A DNA stretch of 64,000 nt from CAYOZN01 sp964408455 (GTDB lineage: Bacteria > Planctomycetota > Phycisphaerae > UBA1845 > UTPLA1), in assembly GCA_964408455.1 (NCBI GenBank), contig CAYOZN010000004.1, positions 186,001 to 250,000 on the forward strand. The letters are read 5' to 3'. The translations under genes were made by a program, and so were the position numbers. The first letter of the stretch is position 1. The number at the start of each line of letters is the position of its first letter. Below are positions 18,906-27,648 of this stretch, one piece after another. Below the pieces are notes generated by a model, which saw nothing but the letters and a program-made list of their open reading frames with translations, ran no database searches and was not told the origin of the DNA.

Positions 18906-19589
18906 ATGAAGAAGCTACTGGCAGCCGCGTTCGTGTGTGTCGCTGCGGCGGCACCGGTTCACGCCGACCTGTACAACGACTCCGCCGGCGATACGTTCCC
19001 CGGTGTGGGCGGCGGCGGCATTCTCGACATCCTCTCGGTCGAAGTCACCAACGACGCCACCGATCTTTATTTCACCTTCACGTTGGGCGCCGATGTTGAG
19101 GCTACAGACTGGGGCAAGTACCTGGTCATCTTCGATACGACGCCCGGCGGCGATCCGGCCGGCAACGGCTGGGCACGGCCGATCAGCATGCCCGACGGCG
19201 CCGATTACTGGATCGGCAGCTGGGTCGACAGCGGCAACGGGGCCGAACTGTACAACTACACCGGCACCTGGAACCGGATCGAGGCCACGTACGATCCCGT
19301 CCCCAACAACGACATTACCATCAGCAAGTCCGGCAGCACTGTGACGATCAGCACGCCCTTCAGCAACCTGGGACTGGGCATCGGCGATAAGTTCTGGTTC
19401 GATGCCTTCTCCAGCGGCGGCGGCGGTGGCGACGGCGCCATCGATTCGCTGGGCAATCCCAATCAGCAGGTGGCCGACTGGGGCGAGGCTTCGGACGCCC
19501 ACCCCCTGTCCTACACGCTGATTCCCGAGCCTGCCACGCTCGGCCTGCTGGCCCTGGCCGTGGTCGCCATGACGCGACGCCGGCGCTGA
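18906..19589 (+). CDS. PEP-CTERM sorted exported protein
   Basis: 227 aa, with a strong SD (AAGGAG) before ATG 18906. Signal peptide (MKKLLAAAFVCVAAAAPVHA), an all-beta body with Asp/Asn-rich strands (DPAGNGWARPISMPDGADYW; TISTPFSNLGLGIGDKFWF) that resembles the C-terminal beta domain of glucodextranase-type enzymes, then the PEP-CTERM sorting tail (PEPATLGLLALAVVAMTRRRR without its last residue is the core). Such tails are processed by exosortase, which is not in the window. The LacI-type half-palindrome upstream and the adjacent amylase suggest a role in surface starch handling. No catalytic residues are recognised. Confidence 0.85.
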   Translation: MKKLLAAAFVCVAAAAPVHADLYNDSAGDTFPGVGGGGILDILSVEVTNDATDLYFTFTLGADVEATDWGKYLVIFDTTPGGDPAGNGWARPISMPDGADYWIGSWVDSGNGAELYNYTGTWNRIEATYDPVPNNDITISKSGSTVTISTPFSNLGLGIGDKFWFDAFSSGGGGGDGAIDSLGNPNQQVADWGEASDAHPLSYTLIPEPATLGLLALAVVAMTRRRR

Positions 19590-19635
19590 TTGCCGACTCG
19601 CGCGTAGACTGTTCATCACGCCACAAGCTTCTTCT

Positions 19636-19678
19636 ACGACCTCCGGCTTCAGCTAGAAGGCGGGGGTCGTTTTTTTTG
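19636..19678 (+). terminator. Rho-independent terminator after PEP-CTERM gene
   Basis: ACGACCTCC at 19636-19644 pairs with GGGGGTCGT at 19662-19670 (one G-T pair), directly followed by a run of T. This closes the plus-strand side of the starch locus. Confidence 0.8.
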
Positions 19679-19742
19679 CCTGTGCGGAACGTCTTCGCAC
19701 AGGCGCTTGACGGCATTCCGATCGCGAGGACGATGATCCGCC

Positions 19743-21875
19743 GTGAGTAGCCGCTCATCCGATGCCGACGCCGCCACGAATGCCGCCGCGCCAAAGCCCG
19801 GGCCGTCGCCGCGGCGCATCCGCCGCCGCCGGCTTTTCATCATCATCTGCATGTTGTTTCCGTTCCTGCTTCTCGGCGTGGCCGAGGGCCTGTTGAGGCT
19901 TTGCGGCTACGGTGGTTTCCCGCCCGTCATCGTCGAGATCGGATCGACCGCGGCCGGCACCATCTGCATCACCGACAATCCCGGCCCCGCGTCCTATTTC
20001 GATGCCCGGCGCAACAAGCCGGGCTCGATCAACACCTTCACCTTTCTGTCGCCCAAGCCCGCCAACACGACTCGGATCGTGCTGGCCGGCGGATCGGCGA
20101 TCAAGGGCTTTCCGCAGCCGATGGGCCTGGCGCCGTCCGCATTCCTGGCGGCCATGCTTGCCGATGCCTGGCCCGATCGGCGCGTCGAAGTCATCAACCT
20201 CGGCACAACGGCCGTCGCCAGCTTCCCCGTGCTCGACATGGCGACGCAGGCTTTGGAATACGAGCCCGATCTCGTCGTCGTCTATTCGGGCCACAACGAA
20301 TTTTACGGCGCCTACGGCGTGGCCTCGATGCATGCCGCCGGCCAGGCTCCGTGGGCGCTTCGCCTGCACCGGGCAATTCGTGCCACGGCACTGTCACAAT
20401 TCACGGGCGGGCTCCTTGCGCCCGGCGGCGAGGCCGCCCGCGGCGATCGCACCCTGATGGAAATGATGATCGGCAACGACAGCGTCGCCGCCGACGATCC
20501 CCTGCGCGCCGCCGCCGAGCGAAACCTGCGGGAGAATCTGATCGAGCTGGCCCGGCGGTGCCGCCGCCGCGGCGTCGCCGTGATGCTGTGCACCCTGCCC
20601 TGCAACGAGCGCGACCTTGCGCCCCTCGGCGAACCGCGCGTCGACCATTTGCCGCCCGCCGACAAAAACAAGTGCGACGCGCTGTTGGCCGGTGCGCGAT
20701 CGCGCGCCGCTCTCGATGCCGCCGCCGCTGAGGCCGACGCCCGCGCGGCACTGGCCCTTGCCCCGGATCATGCCGGGGCCCACTTCGAACGCGGCCGGGC
20801 GCTTGTATGGCTGACACGGGAGCAGGAGGCGCTGGCCGAATTCCAGCTCGCCATCGATCTGGACCCCATGCCGTGGCGGGCCCCGGAACCCGCCGATCGC
20901 GCCATCCGGCAGGCAGCCGGGGAAACCGGGGCATGGCTCTGCGACGTGCGAAAGTCATTTCGCGACGCCAGCCCGCACGGCATCGTCGGCTGGGAACTCA
21001 TGGACGATCACGTTCATCCCAGCCTCGCCGGACAGGCCCTGCTCGCGCGCTCCATCGCGCGACGCCTCGTCGATGTGGACGGCCCGCTGAAGATCAGCGG
21101 CGCGGCCTTCGATGCACTCGCCACCGACGAGGTGTATATGAACAGGCTGGGCGACAATCTGTACGATCGCTACGGCGTCGCCCACACCCTGCGCGTCCTG
21201 TGCGATATTCCGTTCTATCGCCGCTCGAATCCGGATGCCTTCGAGCGATTCGACCGCGTTGCCCGGGAACTCGAAGCCCGGATGCCGGCGGACGTGCTTG
21301 AGGCGGCGCGCAAGTGGCAGAGTCCCGCCTCGCACCCCGGCGCGAGGCGGCCCATCACCGGTATGGTCGGTCGCGTGCTGATACGCCGCGGAGAACTGGC
21401 CGACGCGGCGGCGATGTATGCAATCGCCCAGCGCAATGTCCCGCTCTACACATCGTGGCAGATCGAATACACCTACTTCGAGCTGGTCTGCCGGCAACAA
21501 CTGTCGGGCTCGCTGAGCGCGGACGACGAGCGCAGGGCCGACGAGGCGATCGAGCGCGGCGAGTTTCTCCTGCGACACGGCGCCGCGTCGTCGGGCCAGA
21601 CCGAGCGTTACTGCGGCCGGCTCCACCAGCTGCGCGGGCGTTACGATCGTGCCCTGCCGCTCTTGCTCGCGGCCCGCAAGAAGCTCTACGAGAATGATCG
21701 CGTCGCCGTCGATCAGGCGATCATCATTTCCTATCTCAGGACATCGCAACTCGACAAGGCGCGCGAGCTCGCGCAGGACGGCGCGGCGAACGCCGGCCGC
21801 TTCGCGCCTGCCTACCGGCGCTTCCTTGCCGAGCTCGATTCGCCGACCGGCGCGTTGATCGACGCGGGCGATTGA
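19743..21875 (+). CDS. Membrane-anchored SGNH/GDSL-type hydrolase with internal TPRs
   Basis: 710 aa from GTG 19743. A basic N-terminus is followed by a transmembrane anchor (LFIIICMLFPFLLLGVAEGL). SGNH blocks follow: GGSAIKG (nucleophile Ser), VINLGTTAVAS, VVVYSGHNEFYG (Asn of block III) and DDHVHPSLAG (Asp-x-x-His). Between blocks III and V is a TPR-like helical insertion (ARAALALAPDHAGAHFERG ... ALAEFQLAIDLDP). A second helical/TPR-like stretch fills the C-terminal 250 residues. Such proteins face the periplasm and may be esterases acting on glycans or lipids; the substrate is unknown. It is preceded by a terminator, so it is a separate unit from the starch genes. Confidence 0.8.
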   Translation: MSSRSSDADAATNAAAPKPGPSPRRIRRRRLFIIICMLFPFLLLGVAEGLLRLCGYGGFPPVIVEIGSTAAGTICITDNPGPASYFDARRNKPGSINTFTFLSPKPANTTRIVLAGGSAIKGFPQPMGLAPSAFLAAMLADAWPDRRVEVINLGTTAVASFPVLDMATQALEYEPDLVVVYSGHNEFYGAYGVASMHAAGQAPWALRLHRAIRATALSQFTGGLLAPGGEAARGDRTLMEMMIGNDSVAADDPLRAAAERNLRENLIELARRCRRRGVAVMLCTLPCNERDLAPLGEPRVDHLPPADKNKCDALLAGARSRAALDAAAAEADARAALALAPDHAGAHFERGRALVWLTREQEALAEFQLAIDLDPMPWRAPEPADRAIRQAAGETGAWLCDVRKSFRDASPHGIVGWELMDDHVHPSLAGQALLARSIARRLVDVDGPLKISGAAFDALATDEVYMNRLGDNLYDRYGVAHTLRVLCDIPFYRRSNPDAFERFDRVARELEARMPADVLEAARKWQSPASHPGARRPITGMVGRVLIRRGELADAAAMYAIAQRNVPLYTSWQIEYTYFELVCRQQLSGSLSADDERRADEAIERGEFLLRHGAASSGQTERYCGRLHQLRGRYDRALPLLLAARKKLYENDRVAVDQAIIISYLRTSQLDKARELAQDGAANAGRFAPAYRRFLAELDSPTGALIDAGD

Positions 21876-22071
21876 TGCGCGGGCGGCATCATTTCTGGAC
21901 AACGCTATCCCGCGTCGTTAGGATGGGCCACGTAACGGTTTCAGTCCTCTTCCGCATCTCTGCGGAGCCATCGGCGCGAGCGCGGGATTCATCGCCGCGG
22001 CGGCGCCCGTTTGCACGGCGGCCGCCGCCGCGAACCTGACATCTCTTTCTGAAACCGGGGAGAACCGAATC

Positions 22072-22818
22072 ATGGGCGTGCTGGAAGGCAAAGTCAGTCT
22101 GGTCACCGGGGCATCGCGCGGCATCGGCAGGGCCATTGCGCTGGCATTGGCGCACGAGGGGGCCGACGTGGCGCTCAACTACGCCCATCGCCGCGAGCCC
22201 GCCGAAGACGTCGCCGCTGAGATCCGCAAGCTCGGCCGCCGGGCGGAGGTCTACCAGGGCGACGTGTCCAAGCACGAGGACAACGACCGCATGGTCGCCG
22301 AGGTGCGGAATGACTTCGACACGGTGCAGATCGTCGTCAATAACGCCGGCATCACGCGCGACAAATCGTTCGTCAAGATGAACCGCGAGATGTGGTACGA
22401 GGTGCTCAACGTCAACCTCACCGGTCCGGCCATGGTCATTCACCGGCTCATCGGCCCGATGATCGAGGCCGGCTGGGGCCGCGTCGTCAACATCACCAGC
22501 ATCGTCGGCCAGATGGGCAACTTCGGCCAGGCCAACTACGCCGCCGCCAAGGGCGGCCTGATGGCACTCACCAAGACGCTCGCCCGCGAATTCGCCCGCA
22601 AGAACGTCACCGTCAACGCCGTCGCCCCCGGCTTCATCGAGACCGACATGACGGCCGAGGTGCCCGAGGCGACGCTCGAATATGTCAGACAAATGACACC
22701 CATGCACCGGCTGGGCAAGCCCGAGGAAGTGGCCGCCGCGGTCGTCTTCCTCGCCAGCCCGGCGGCGTCGTTCATCACCGGCGAGATCATCGGCGTGAAC
22801 GGCGGGATGTACATGTGA
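22072..22818 (+). CDS. fabG: 3-oxoacyl-ACP reductase family SDR (FabG-like)
   Basis: 248 aa, the usual FabG length, with SD GGGGAG upstream of ATG 22072. Classical short-chain dehydrogenase motifs are present: TGASRGIG at 12-19 for NADP(H), NNAG at 90-93, Ser143, and Tyr156-x3-Lys160 as the catalytic set; PGFIETDMT is typical of FabG. It would reduce 3-oxoacyl-ACP in fatty acid synthesis or an acetoacetyl-CoA-type substrate. No other fatty acid genes flank it, so a role outside the core pathway is possible. Family assignment is secure; the gene symbol is by closest type. Confidence 0.9.
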   Translation: MGVLEGKVSLVTGASRGIGRAIALALAHEGADVALNYAHRREPAEDVAAEIRKLGRRAEVYQGDVSKHEDNDRMVAEVRNDFDTVQIVVNNAGITRDKSFVKMNREMWYEVLNVNLTGPAMVIHRLIGPMIEAGWGRVVNITSIVGQMGNFGQANYAAAKGGLMALTKTLAREFARKNVTVNAVAPGFIETDMTAEVPEATLEYVRQMTPMHRLGKPEEVAAAVVFLASPAASFITGEIIGVNGGMYM

Positions 22819-23559
22819 CCGACGGCGGGTCGCGGCTCGCAGCGCTTCGCCATGCAGGAAGCCGCGAGAACAACGCCTTGTGGCGAGCGGGTCGCGTTGC
22901 GAACAGAGCCCCGGGCTGTGCACGGGGCTCCGAGTGCCGATGTGAAGAGCCGTGAGCCCCCCGGCGGCAAGCCGACGTCTCCGGCGCAACTGCCCCCCGC
23001 GAATGCTCCTTTCCCCCATGTTGCCACTTCCCGAAGGAATTGTCCTCTCGACGGAATCGCGGGGGTGCAGGCATGGATTTGACCGGCGTCCGTTTTTTTC
23101 AATTTTGTGTCACGCCCCAAGTGTCACAGCCCGTCACAGCCCGTCATACGGGCGGTTGATTCGGGGTCGCAAGTGAATCAAACCGAATCAAACCGACAAA
23201 GCGCCCGTTAGGCACGCGCGCCTTGCACGGGGGTTTTTCTACTCAATAGATTAGATCACCGTTCCACCAGAAGCCGTGGCAGCGGTAGCTTGGCGCCATG
23301 CCGACGCGGGAACAGTGGCCCAGGGAGTGAGAACAACGGTTACGGTGGGATTTCCGGCGTGGGCAGTATTGCCGGGGTGGCGTCGGCATGCTATTGGGTG
23401 CTCCACCCTACGGCTGCCCCGATTCGCCTCCGTTGCACCCTCGCTCGTCGTAATCCGCGTGCAGATCTGCTGAGTGCCGGCGGCATTACACCGTTTACCG
23501 GTAGCTGTCCCACCTTTACCGTCGGCATCGCAAAACCGGTAAATGTCCCTATTTTCCCG
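22819..23559. other. Intergenic stretch with hairpin, short tandem repeats and inverted repeat
   Basis: No convincing gene in about 740 bp. It holds a strong hairpin at 22906-22930 (GAGCCCCG / CGGGGCTC) without a T-run. Short tandem repeats follow near 23117-23148 (GTCACAGCCC twice) and near 23174-23191 (AATCAAACCG twice). A perfect 11-bp inverted repeat, CATGCCGACGC at 23297-23307 and GCGTCGGCATG at 23380-23390, shares its core with the dispersed CATGCCG repeat. It marks the edge of the AT-richer accessory island. Confidence 0.5.
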
Positions 23560-24249
23560 TTAGTGACTTGACAACATGCGCTCAGCAATCCACATGGTTG
23601 AATCTTTGTGCGACCGCACGAACGTCGCGTTTACCGGTACACGCAACACAGAATTGTCTGTATTTCCCCACCTCAATGCAATGCTCCCAGTGACCGTCAC
23701 ATGTTGCGTCGTTTCGGGAATACTCATATATAGGTCTAGTTCATACAATGGGCTGCCTATGGCATTCGAAACGGTAACACGGCTTTGTATGTATCCGTCA
23801 TATCTCACTTCAAGCGGATTCTCAAATAATACTTTATTGGTAATGCTCGCAATTGTAGCCCCGGGCTCAAGTAGATAAATTGCAATCTTGTGCGTGGCGT
23901 GCGATACCCCAGAGTGCTTACAGAAACCAATCAATACCATGCCCCGCAAGAGCAAATGCAAGTCTGAGTCACTCAGTTCGCCTGACGTCAAACGCCGCAC
24001 CACCTCACGGTAGACAATCCGGGCCGACTGCGATGCTGCACTGGCGGGCCATTCTAATAGCCCATCAGCATTAATCGAACACTGGCTCCGATACCGCTGC
24101 AACATGCCTAACAGTGCTTTATTACTGAGCTGATTCACCGGTGTTCGCGCAATCCGAATTGTAATTGCGACCGTGGCGACGAGAAAACCAATTATGGCAA
24201 GTGCCACTAGAGTGGTTTGGAGTCTGGATATCGGCGTTTTGTAGCTCAT
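23560..24249 (-). CDS. Unknown membrane-anchored protein downstream of RHS tip
   Basis: 229 aa from ATG 24249. There is one N-terminal transmembrane helix (TTLVALAIIGFLVATVAITI), a helical middle (VYREVVRRLTSGELSDSDLH) and a beta-rich C-terminal half (YIQSRVTVSNAIGSPLYELD). I do not recognise a family. The gene is AT-richer than the bulk of the window, as is the 3' end of the RHS gene 72 bp upstream in the same direction. In RHS and other polymorphic toxin loci the gene after the variable tip often encodes the immunity protein; that is a context-based guess here. A shorter antisense ORF in the region is considered a shadow. Confidence 0.6.
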   Translation of the reverse strand: MSYKTPISRLQTTLVALAIIGFLVATVAITIRIARTPVNQLSNKALLGMLQRYRSQCSINADGLLEWPASAASQSARIVYREVVRRLTSGELSDSDLHLLLRGMVLIGFCKHSGVSHATHKIAIYLLEPGATIASITNKVLFENPLEVRYDGYIQSRVTVSNAIGSPLYELDLYMSIPETTQHVTVTGSIALRWGNTDNSVLRVPVNATFVRSHKDSTMWIAERMLSSH

Positions 24250-24321
24250 GCGCTTGACATTTACATAGGCATTAGAATAACTCGTTGACGCATTCGTAGT
24301 GCGGCAATCGGTCGGATAGTG

Positions 24322-26376
24322 CTATGGATTAGATTCTCCAGATTGAGCCGGGCACTCAATGCATTCATACACTAGTCGAACCAAGCCTCTACTAATTGAC
24401 TCTTCTCCAGTGGAATTGACAGTTGTGCTTACGCCTCCTTGGAGTGATACAGCACCCTCCCCACCGACAAAGGTCACACTCGTGGTAGTAGTGGTACTGC
24501 CCTTGTATGCAACGCCGGCGCTTATGTCAAAAGTAACTCGCCGCTCGTTGTTAGTTGTGAACCATGAGTAGTCTACAGCAGCTGATAGTTCATTACTACT
24601 ACCGCTGTTCCCCTTCGGTGGACTCCAATAAATAGCACAGTCCTCACCACACTTTAGAGAAACCCTTAGTGAGGCTCGCAGACTCCTAGGACCCTTCCAT
24701 ATCTCTGCAGACCCAGTCCATGACTCGTTGTTATACCATACCATGAATTCGTATCCTATTGGCCCCCCTGACCATTTCCCAGGAGCTCGATATTCCCGGT
24801 AAATCCCAGGTAGGAAGTCATCCTCGGTTATGTAATGGGGCTCAAGTAGTACCACCCTGCATTTCGGCTTTTTCGCCGATGGTGTTGGAGCGACACTTAT
24901 GGAAACCGCAGTATTCACGGCAATGTCATTGGGACCGAGATTGACAACTGGAGCAGTTGTAGGCTGGTTGGCAACAACTGGGCTATAATTCACTAAGAAT
25001 GAGTATCCAAATCCCTCAATGACATGAAAGTCGGAAGGATCCCATGGAAGCAACCATCGAGGTTCACGGCCGTCAGTGTCGATTACGCCAGTCGGAGCAT
25101 TGAATACGCCACGATAGAGGTTAATATCCCACTGCTCCTCCGCCGGATCCCTCGACAACCACCTCCCATACTGCGGCTTCAGATACCGATACCCGTAGTA
25201 GTACAGCCCCGTCTCCCCGTCGCGGTACTTCGTCGAGAAACGGAACGGGTTCGCCGCCGCCACGCCACTAGTGGGGAAGCTGCCGCTGCCGACCACGGAG
25301 AGCTGGCCGCCGAACGGGTAATGCTCGTAGCGGGCGATCAGCTTCGTGCTCGACCAGTTGCCGGTCGTCGTCAGATCCACCATCTGCCAGATGTCGCCAT
25401 TGCCGTTGCACAAGTACGCGAATTTCTTGTCATCGGAGCCGTTGGCGGTGCCCTGGGTCCAGAGCGTCGCAAGTAGTCCGCCGACGCCGCCCGCGCCGTG
25501 GATGCCCGCCGGTGCCGCAGCCGGGGCACTCGTCAGGTTCTGCCCGTGAATGCCCGACAGGTCGAGGCCCCACGTGTACTTCCGCAGCGGGTGGTTGCTG
25601 GACAACCCGTCGAGCTCTTCCAGCAGATTCCAGCCATCGTAAACGAACCGCAGATCGAGCACCGGCGTGGTCTGGTACTGACCGCTCACGTAGTCGTAGG
25701 CCCGCTTCCGCACGCGGCGGCCAAGATAGTCGTAGTCGAACTGCACCTTGTGCCGCCCGGGCGCGGGGCTCTTCGGCACCACTTCGATCAACCGGTTCTC
25801 GGCATCCCAGGTGTACTCGTACGACGGGTCCTCGGTCATGTTGCCGTCCGCGTCGTAAACGAATGTCCAGTTGGGCGAAGTCGTGTGCGTGTACTGGTTC
25901 AGGCTGTTCGTCGTGTACGAGCCAACTGCCTCGGCGCCGCCAGTGTAGCTCAGCCGGTTGCCGATCGGGTCGTAGTCGAAAGTGTACTGCTGCGTCGAAA
26001 CCGCGCTACTGGTGTCTGCGGGGTTGCTGCCGTTGTAGCGATCGGACTCGGTCAACTCATTCCGCGTGTTGTAGTCAAACAGCGTGAAGCGGCTGTTGGC
26101 GCCGAAGGCCGCCCCCGTCGTCACCATGTGCTCGCGCCGGCCGAGCATGTCGGTGGCGTAGTCGAACTTCGAGATGCTGGTGGTGCCGCCGTAGGCCCAC
26201 GCGTTGTCGATGTAATTGAGCACGTCGCGGTCGAGCTCCCAGTCGCGGGTGACGGTCAACAGTTCGGTCGTGTCGCTGGAATTATACCCGATGACGGAGA
26301 CCAGTGACGAATCCTCCTCGTAGGCGTAGATGGCGCCGTAGGCCGGAAGGCCGGGCCCGGTGATGTACGGTGTCAA
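24322..26376 (-). CDS. RHS-repeat core fragment with unique C-terminal tip (N-terminally truncated)
   Basis: 684 aa. Residues 1 to about 440 are RHS/YD repeats (YDADGNMTEDPSYEYTWDAENR; FDYDYLGRRVRKRAYDYVSG is typical) ending in the RHS core signature YYYGYRYLKPQYGRWLSRDP ... NAPTGVIDTDG. Residues 441-684 are an unrelated tip encoded by AT-richer DNA, beta-rich with Ser/Thr repeats (KGSTTTTTSVTFVGGEGAVS); no known toxin motif is seen. The only start is a TTG two codons after an in-frame TGA, and a dispersed repeat abuts it, so the long N-terminal part expected of RHS proteins is missing. It may be an orphan RHS-CT cassette or a remnant. Confidence 0.8.
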   Translation of the reverse strand: MTPYITGPGLPAYGAIYAYEEDSSLVSVIGYNSSDTTELLTVTRDWELDRDVLNYIDNAWAYGGTTSISKFDYATDMLGRREHMVTTGAAFGANSRFTLFDYNTRNELTESDRYNGSNPADTSSAVSTQQYTFDYDPIGNRLSYTGGAEAVGSYTTNSLNQYTHTTSPNWTFVYDADGNMTEDPSYEYTWDAENRLIEVVPKSPAPGRHKVQFDYDYLGRRVRKRAYDYVSGQYQTTPVLDLRFVYDGWNLLEELDGLSSNHPLRKYTWGLDLSGIHGQNLTSAPAAAPAGIHGAGGVGGLLATLWTQGTANGSDDKKFAYLCNGNGDIWQMVDLTTTGNWSSTKLIARYEHYPFGGQLSVVGSGSFPTSGVAAANPFRFSTKYRDGETGLYYYGYRYLKPQYGRWLSRDPAEEQWDINLYRGVFNAPTGVIDTDGREPRWLLPWDPSDFHVIEGFGYSFLVNYSPVVANQPTTAPVVNLGPNDIAVNTAVSISVAPTPSAKKPKCRVVLLEPHYITEDDFLPGIYREYRAPGKWSGGPIGYEFMVWYNNESWTGSAEIWKGPRSLRASLRVSLKCGEDCAIYWSPPKGNSGSSNELSAAVDYSWFTTNNERRVTFDISAGVAYKGSTTTTTSVTFVGGEGAVSLQGGVSTTVNSTGEESISRGLVRLVYECIECPAQSGESNP

Positions 26377-26394
26377 CGGTCACGGTAGTTGGAC

Positions 26395-26431
26395 GCCCAG
26401 CATGCCGGCGCTGCGCTTCGGCATGGCACCC
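26395..26431. repeat. Dispersed CATGCCG palindromic repeat, copy E
   Basis: Contains CAGCATGCCGGCGCTGCGCT followed by TCGGCATGGCACC. CATGCCG and CGGCATG form a 7-bp inverted repeat around a GCGC-rich loop. This copy lies 19 bp from the truncated RHS start. A partial copy (GCGTCGGCATGGCAC) follows at about 26456-26470. Confidence 0.75.
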
Positions 26432-26527
26432 ATTCTGGTACCCATTTGGACCGGGGCGTCGGCATGGCACTTGGGGAGATTTAGTTGGTGGATTTGTTCG
26501 CTGTCGTGAGAAGGCTGGTGATTTGAC

Positions 26528-26565
26528 GCCCAGCATGCCGGCGCTGCGCTTCGGCATGGCACCCC
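26528..26565. repeat. Dispersed CATGCCG palindromic repeat, copy F
   Basis: Nearly identical to the copy at 26395, including the GACGCCCAG lead-in. It lies 9 bp beyond the stop codon of the lipoprotein gene. Reading through it gives the peptide CHAEAQRRHAG, the trace of this repeat in spurious translations. Confidence 0.75.
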
Positions 26566-26574
26566 ATACGCGGA

Positions 26575-27648
26575 TCAGGAAGCGACGTAGACGGCGAGGT
26601 AGACCAGGGCGGGGTCCTTCTGCGCCTTGAGCACCTTGAGCCGGAACCAGGTTCCCGAGCGGCTGCGGAAGAGGCGGGAGCGACCGACCGGCAGGCCGCG
26701 GATCTTGCTGATGCGCCGATTGCCCTCGAAAAGGTCGACATCGACCTCGCCGCCGTTGTCGTCGTCGACATCGCACAGCTCGATCGACACGTGATCGATG
26801 AGGCCGACGCGGCGTTCGTCTTCCATGTCGCGCTCGGCCAGCGTCAACGTCAGCACGGGCAGGCCGTCGTCGTCGGGCGTCATGGCGTCGACAAGCTCGG
26901 GCTCGGGACGCGGTCGCTCGATCATCATGCGGCGCGGCGGCGGGGCACTGCGGCGCGGTCGCGGCGGGGCCTGGGCGACGCGCTCGCGCACGCGCGGCGG
27001 CGGCGTTTCGGCGGTCCACTCTTCGCGCGGCGCCGGCTCTGCGCGGGGGCCTACCTGCGGAGGCTCATCGGCGCTCGTATCTTCGGGCGATGCCTGGGCA
27101 ATGCGCTCGCGCGGCGGCGTCTCGGGGCTCCATTCCTCGTGCGGAGACGGTTCACCTGCTTCTGACGGTTCTTCCCGCGAAACCGAAGGCACGTCCCGGC
27201 GTGGCGCCGCCGTGGCGACTCGCGGGGCGGCGGGCAGCGTGCGCACGCCGCGCTTCAGCCATGCCACGCGCGCGGCATTGATGTCCTGCGGGTGTTCGCG
27301 TTCGAGCGCCTGCACCAGGTGCAGCGCCTCTTCCTGGTCGGGACGGATATCGAGGGCCCGCATGCCGGCCTTCCACGCATCGGCATGGCGGCCCTGGCTG
27401 TGGGCAATTCGTGCCTGGGCCGTCCAGTAGGTCGCCGCCGTGGGGGCGACGCGACGCATGGCCGAGGCGATCTGCGCGTTGTCCGGCGACGTTCGCGCCG
27501 CCTCGAGATAACGATCGTAGGCGACGTGGGCATGGCCCTCGCGCTCGGCCTCGAGGCCCAGGCGATAGGCAGAGCCTCCGCCGGCGCATCCGCCGATCGA
27601 CAGCGCCGCCAGCGCAAGCACCATGACGATGTAACGGAGATTATTCAT
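26575..27648 (-). CDS. TPR lipoprotein with Pro/Glu/Arg-rich linker
   Basis: 357 aa from ATG 27648 (MNNLRYIVMVLALAAL, lipobox IGGC). A longer in-frame reading to 27690 would bury the signal. The mature protein has TPR-like helices (AYRLGLEAEREGHAHVAYDR; AWKAGMRALDIRPDQEEALH), a long low-complexity linker rich in Pro, Glu and Arg with repeated EEW(S/T)(P/A)ETPP motifs, then a folded C-terminal domain of about 110 residues with an acidic loop (CDVDDDNGGEVDVDLFEGN). Its start overlaps the upstream hydrolase stop by 8 bp, so the two are co-translated. Function unknown; probably periplasmic scaffolding at a membrane. Confidence 0.75.
   Translation of the reverse strand: MNNLRYIVMVLALAALSIGGCAGGGSAYRLGLEAEREGHAHVAYDRYLEAARTSPDNAQIASAMRRVAPTAATYWTAQARIAHSQGRHADAWKAGMRALDIRPDQEEALHLVQALEREHPQDINAARVAWLKRGVRTLPAAPRVATAAPRRDVPSVSREEPSEAGEPSPHEEWSPETPPRERIAQASPEDTSADEPPQVGPRAEPAPREEWTAETPPPRVRERVAQAPPRPRRSAPPPRRMMIERPRPEPELVDAMTPDDDGLPVLTLTLAERDMEDERRVGLIDHVSIELCDVDDDNGGEVDVDLFEGNRRISKIRGLPVGRSRLFRSRSGTWFRLKVLKAQKDPALVYLAVYVAS

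Noticed and set aside
22852..23176. Small plus-strand frames after fabG
   Set aside because: No ribosome site, low-complexity Pro/Arg/Ser composition and no similarity to known small proteins.
23576..23878. Plus-strand 100-codon frame in the AT-rich island
   Set aside because: It lies fully within the 229-aa minus-strand gene, which has a transmembrane helix and better composition.
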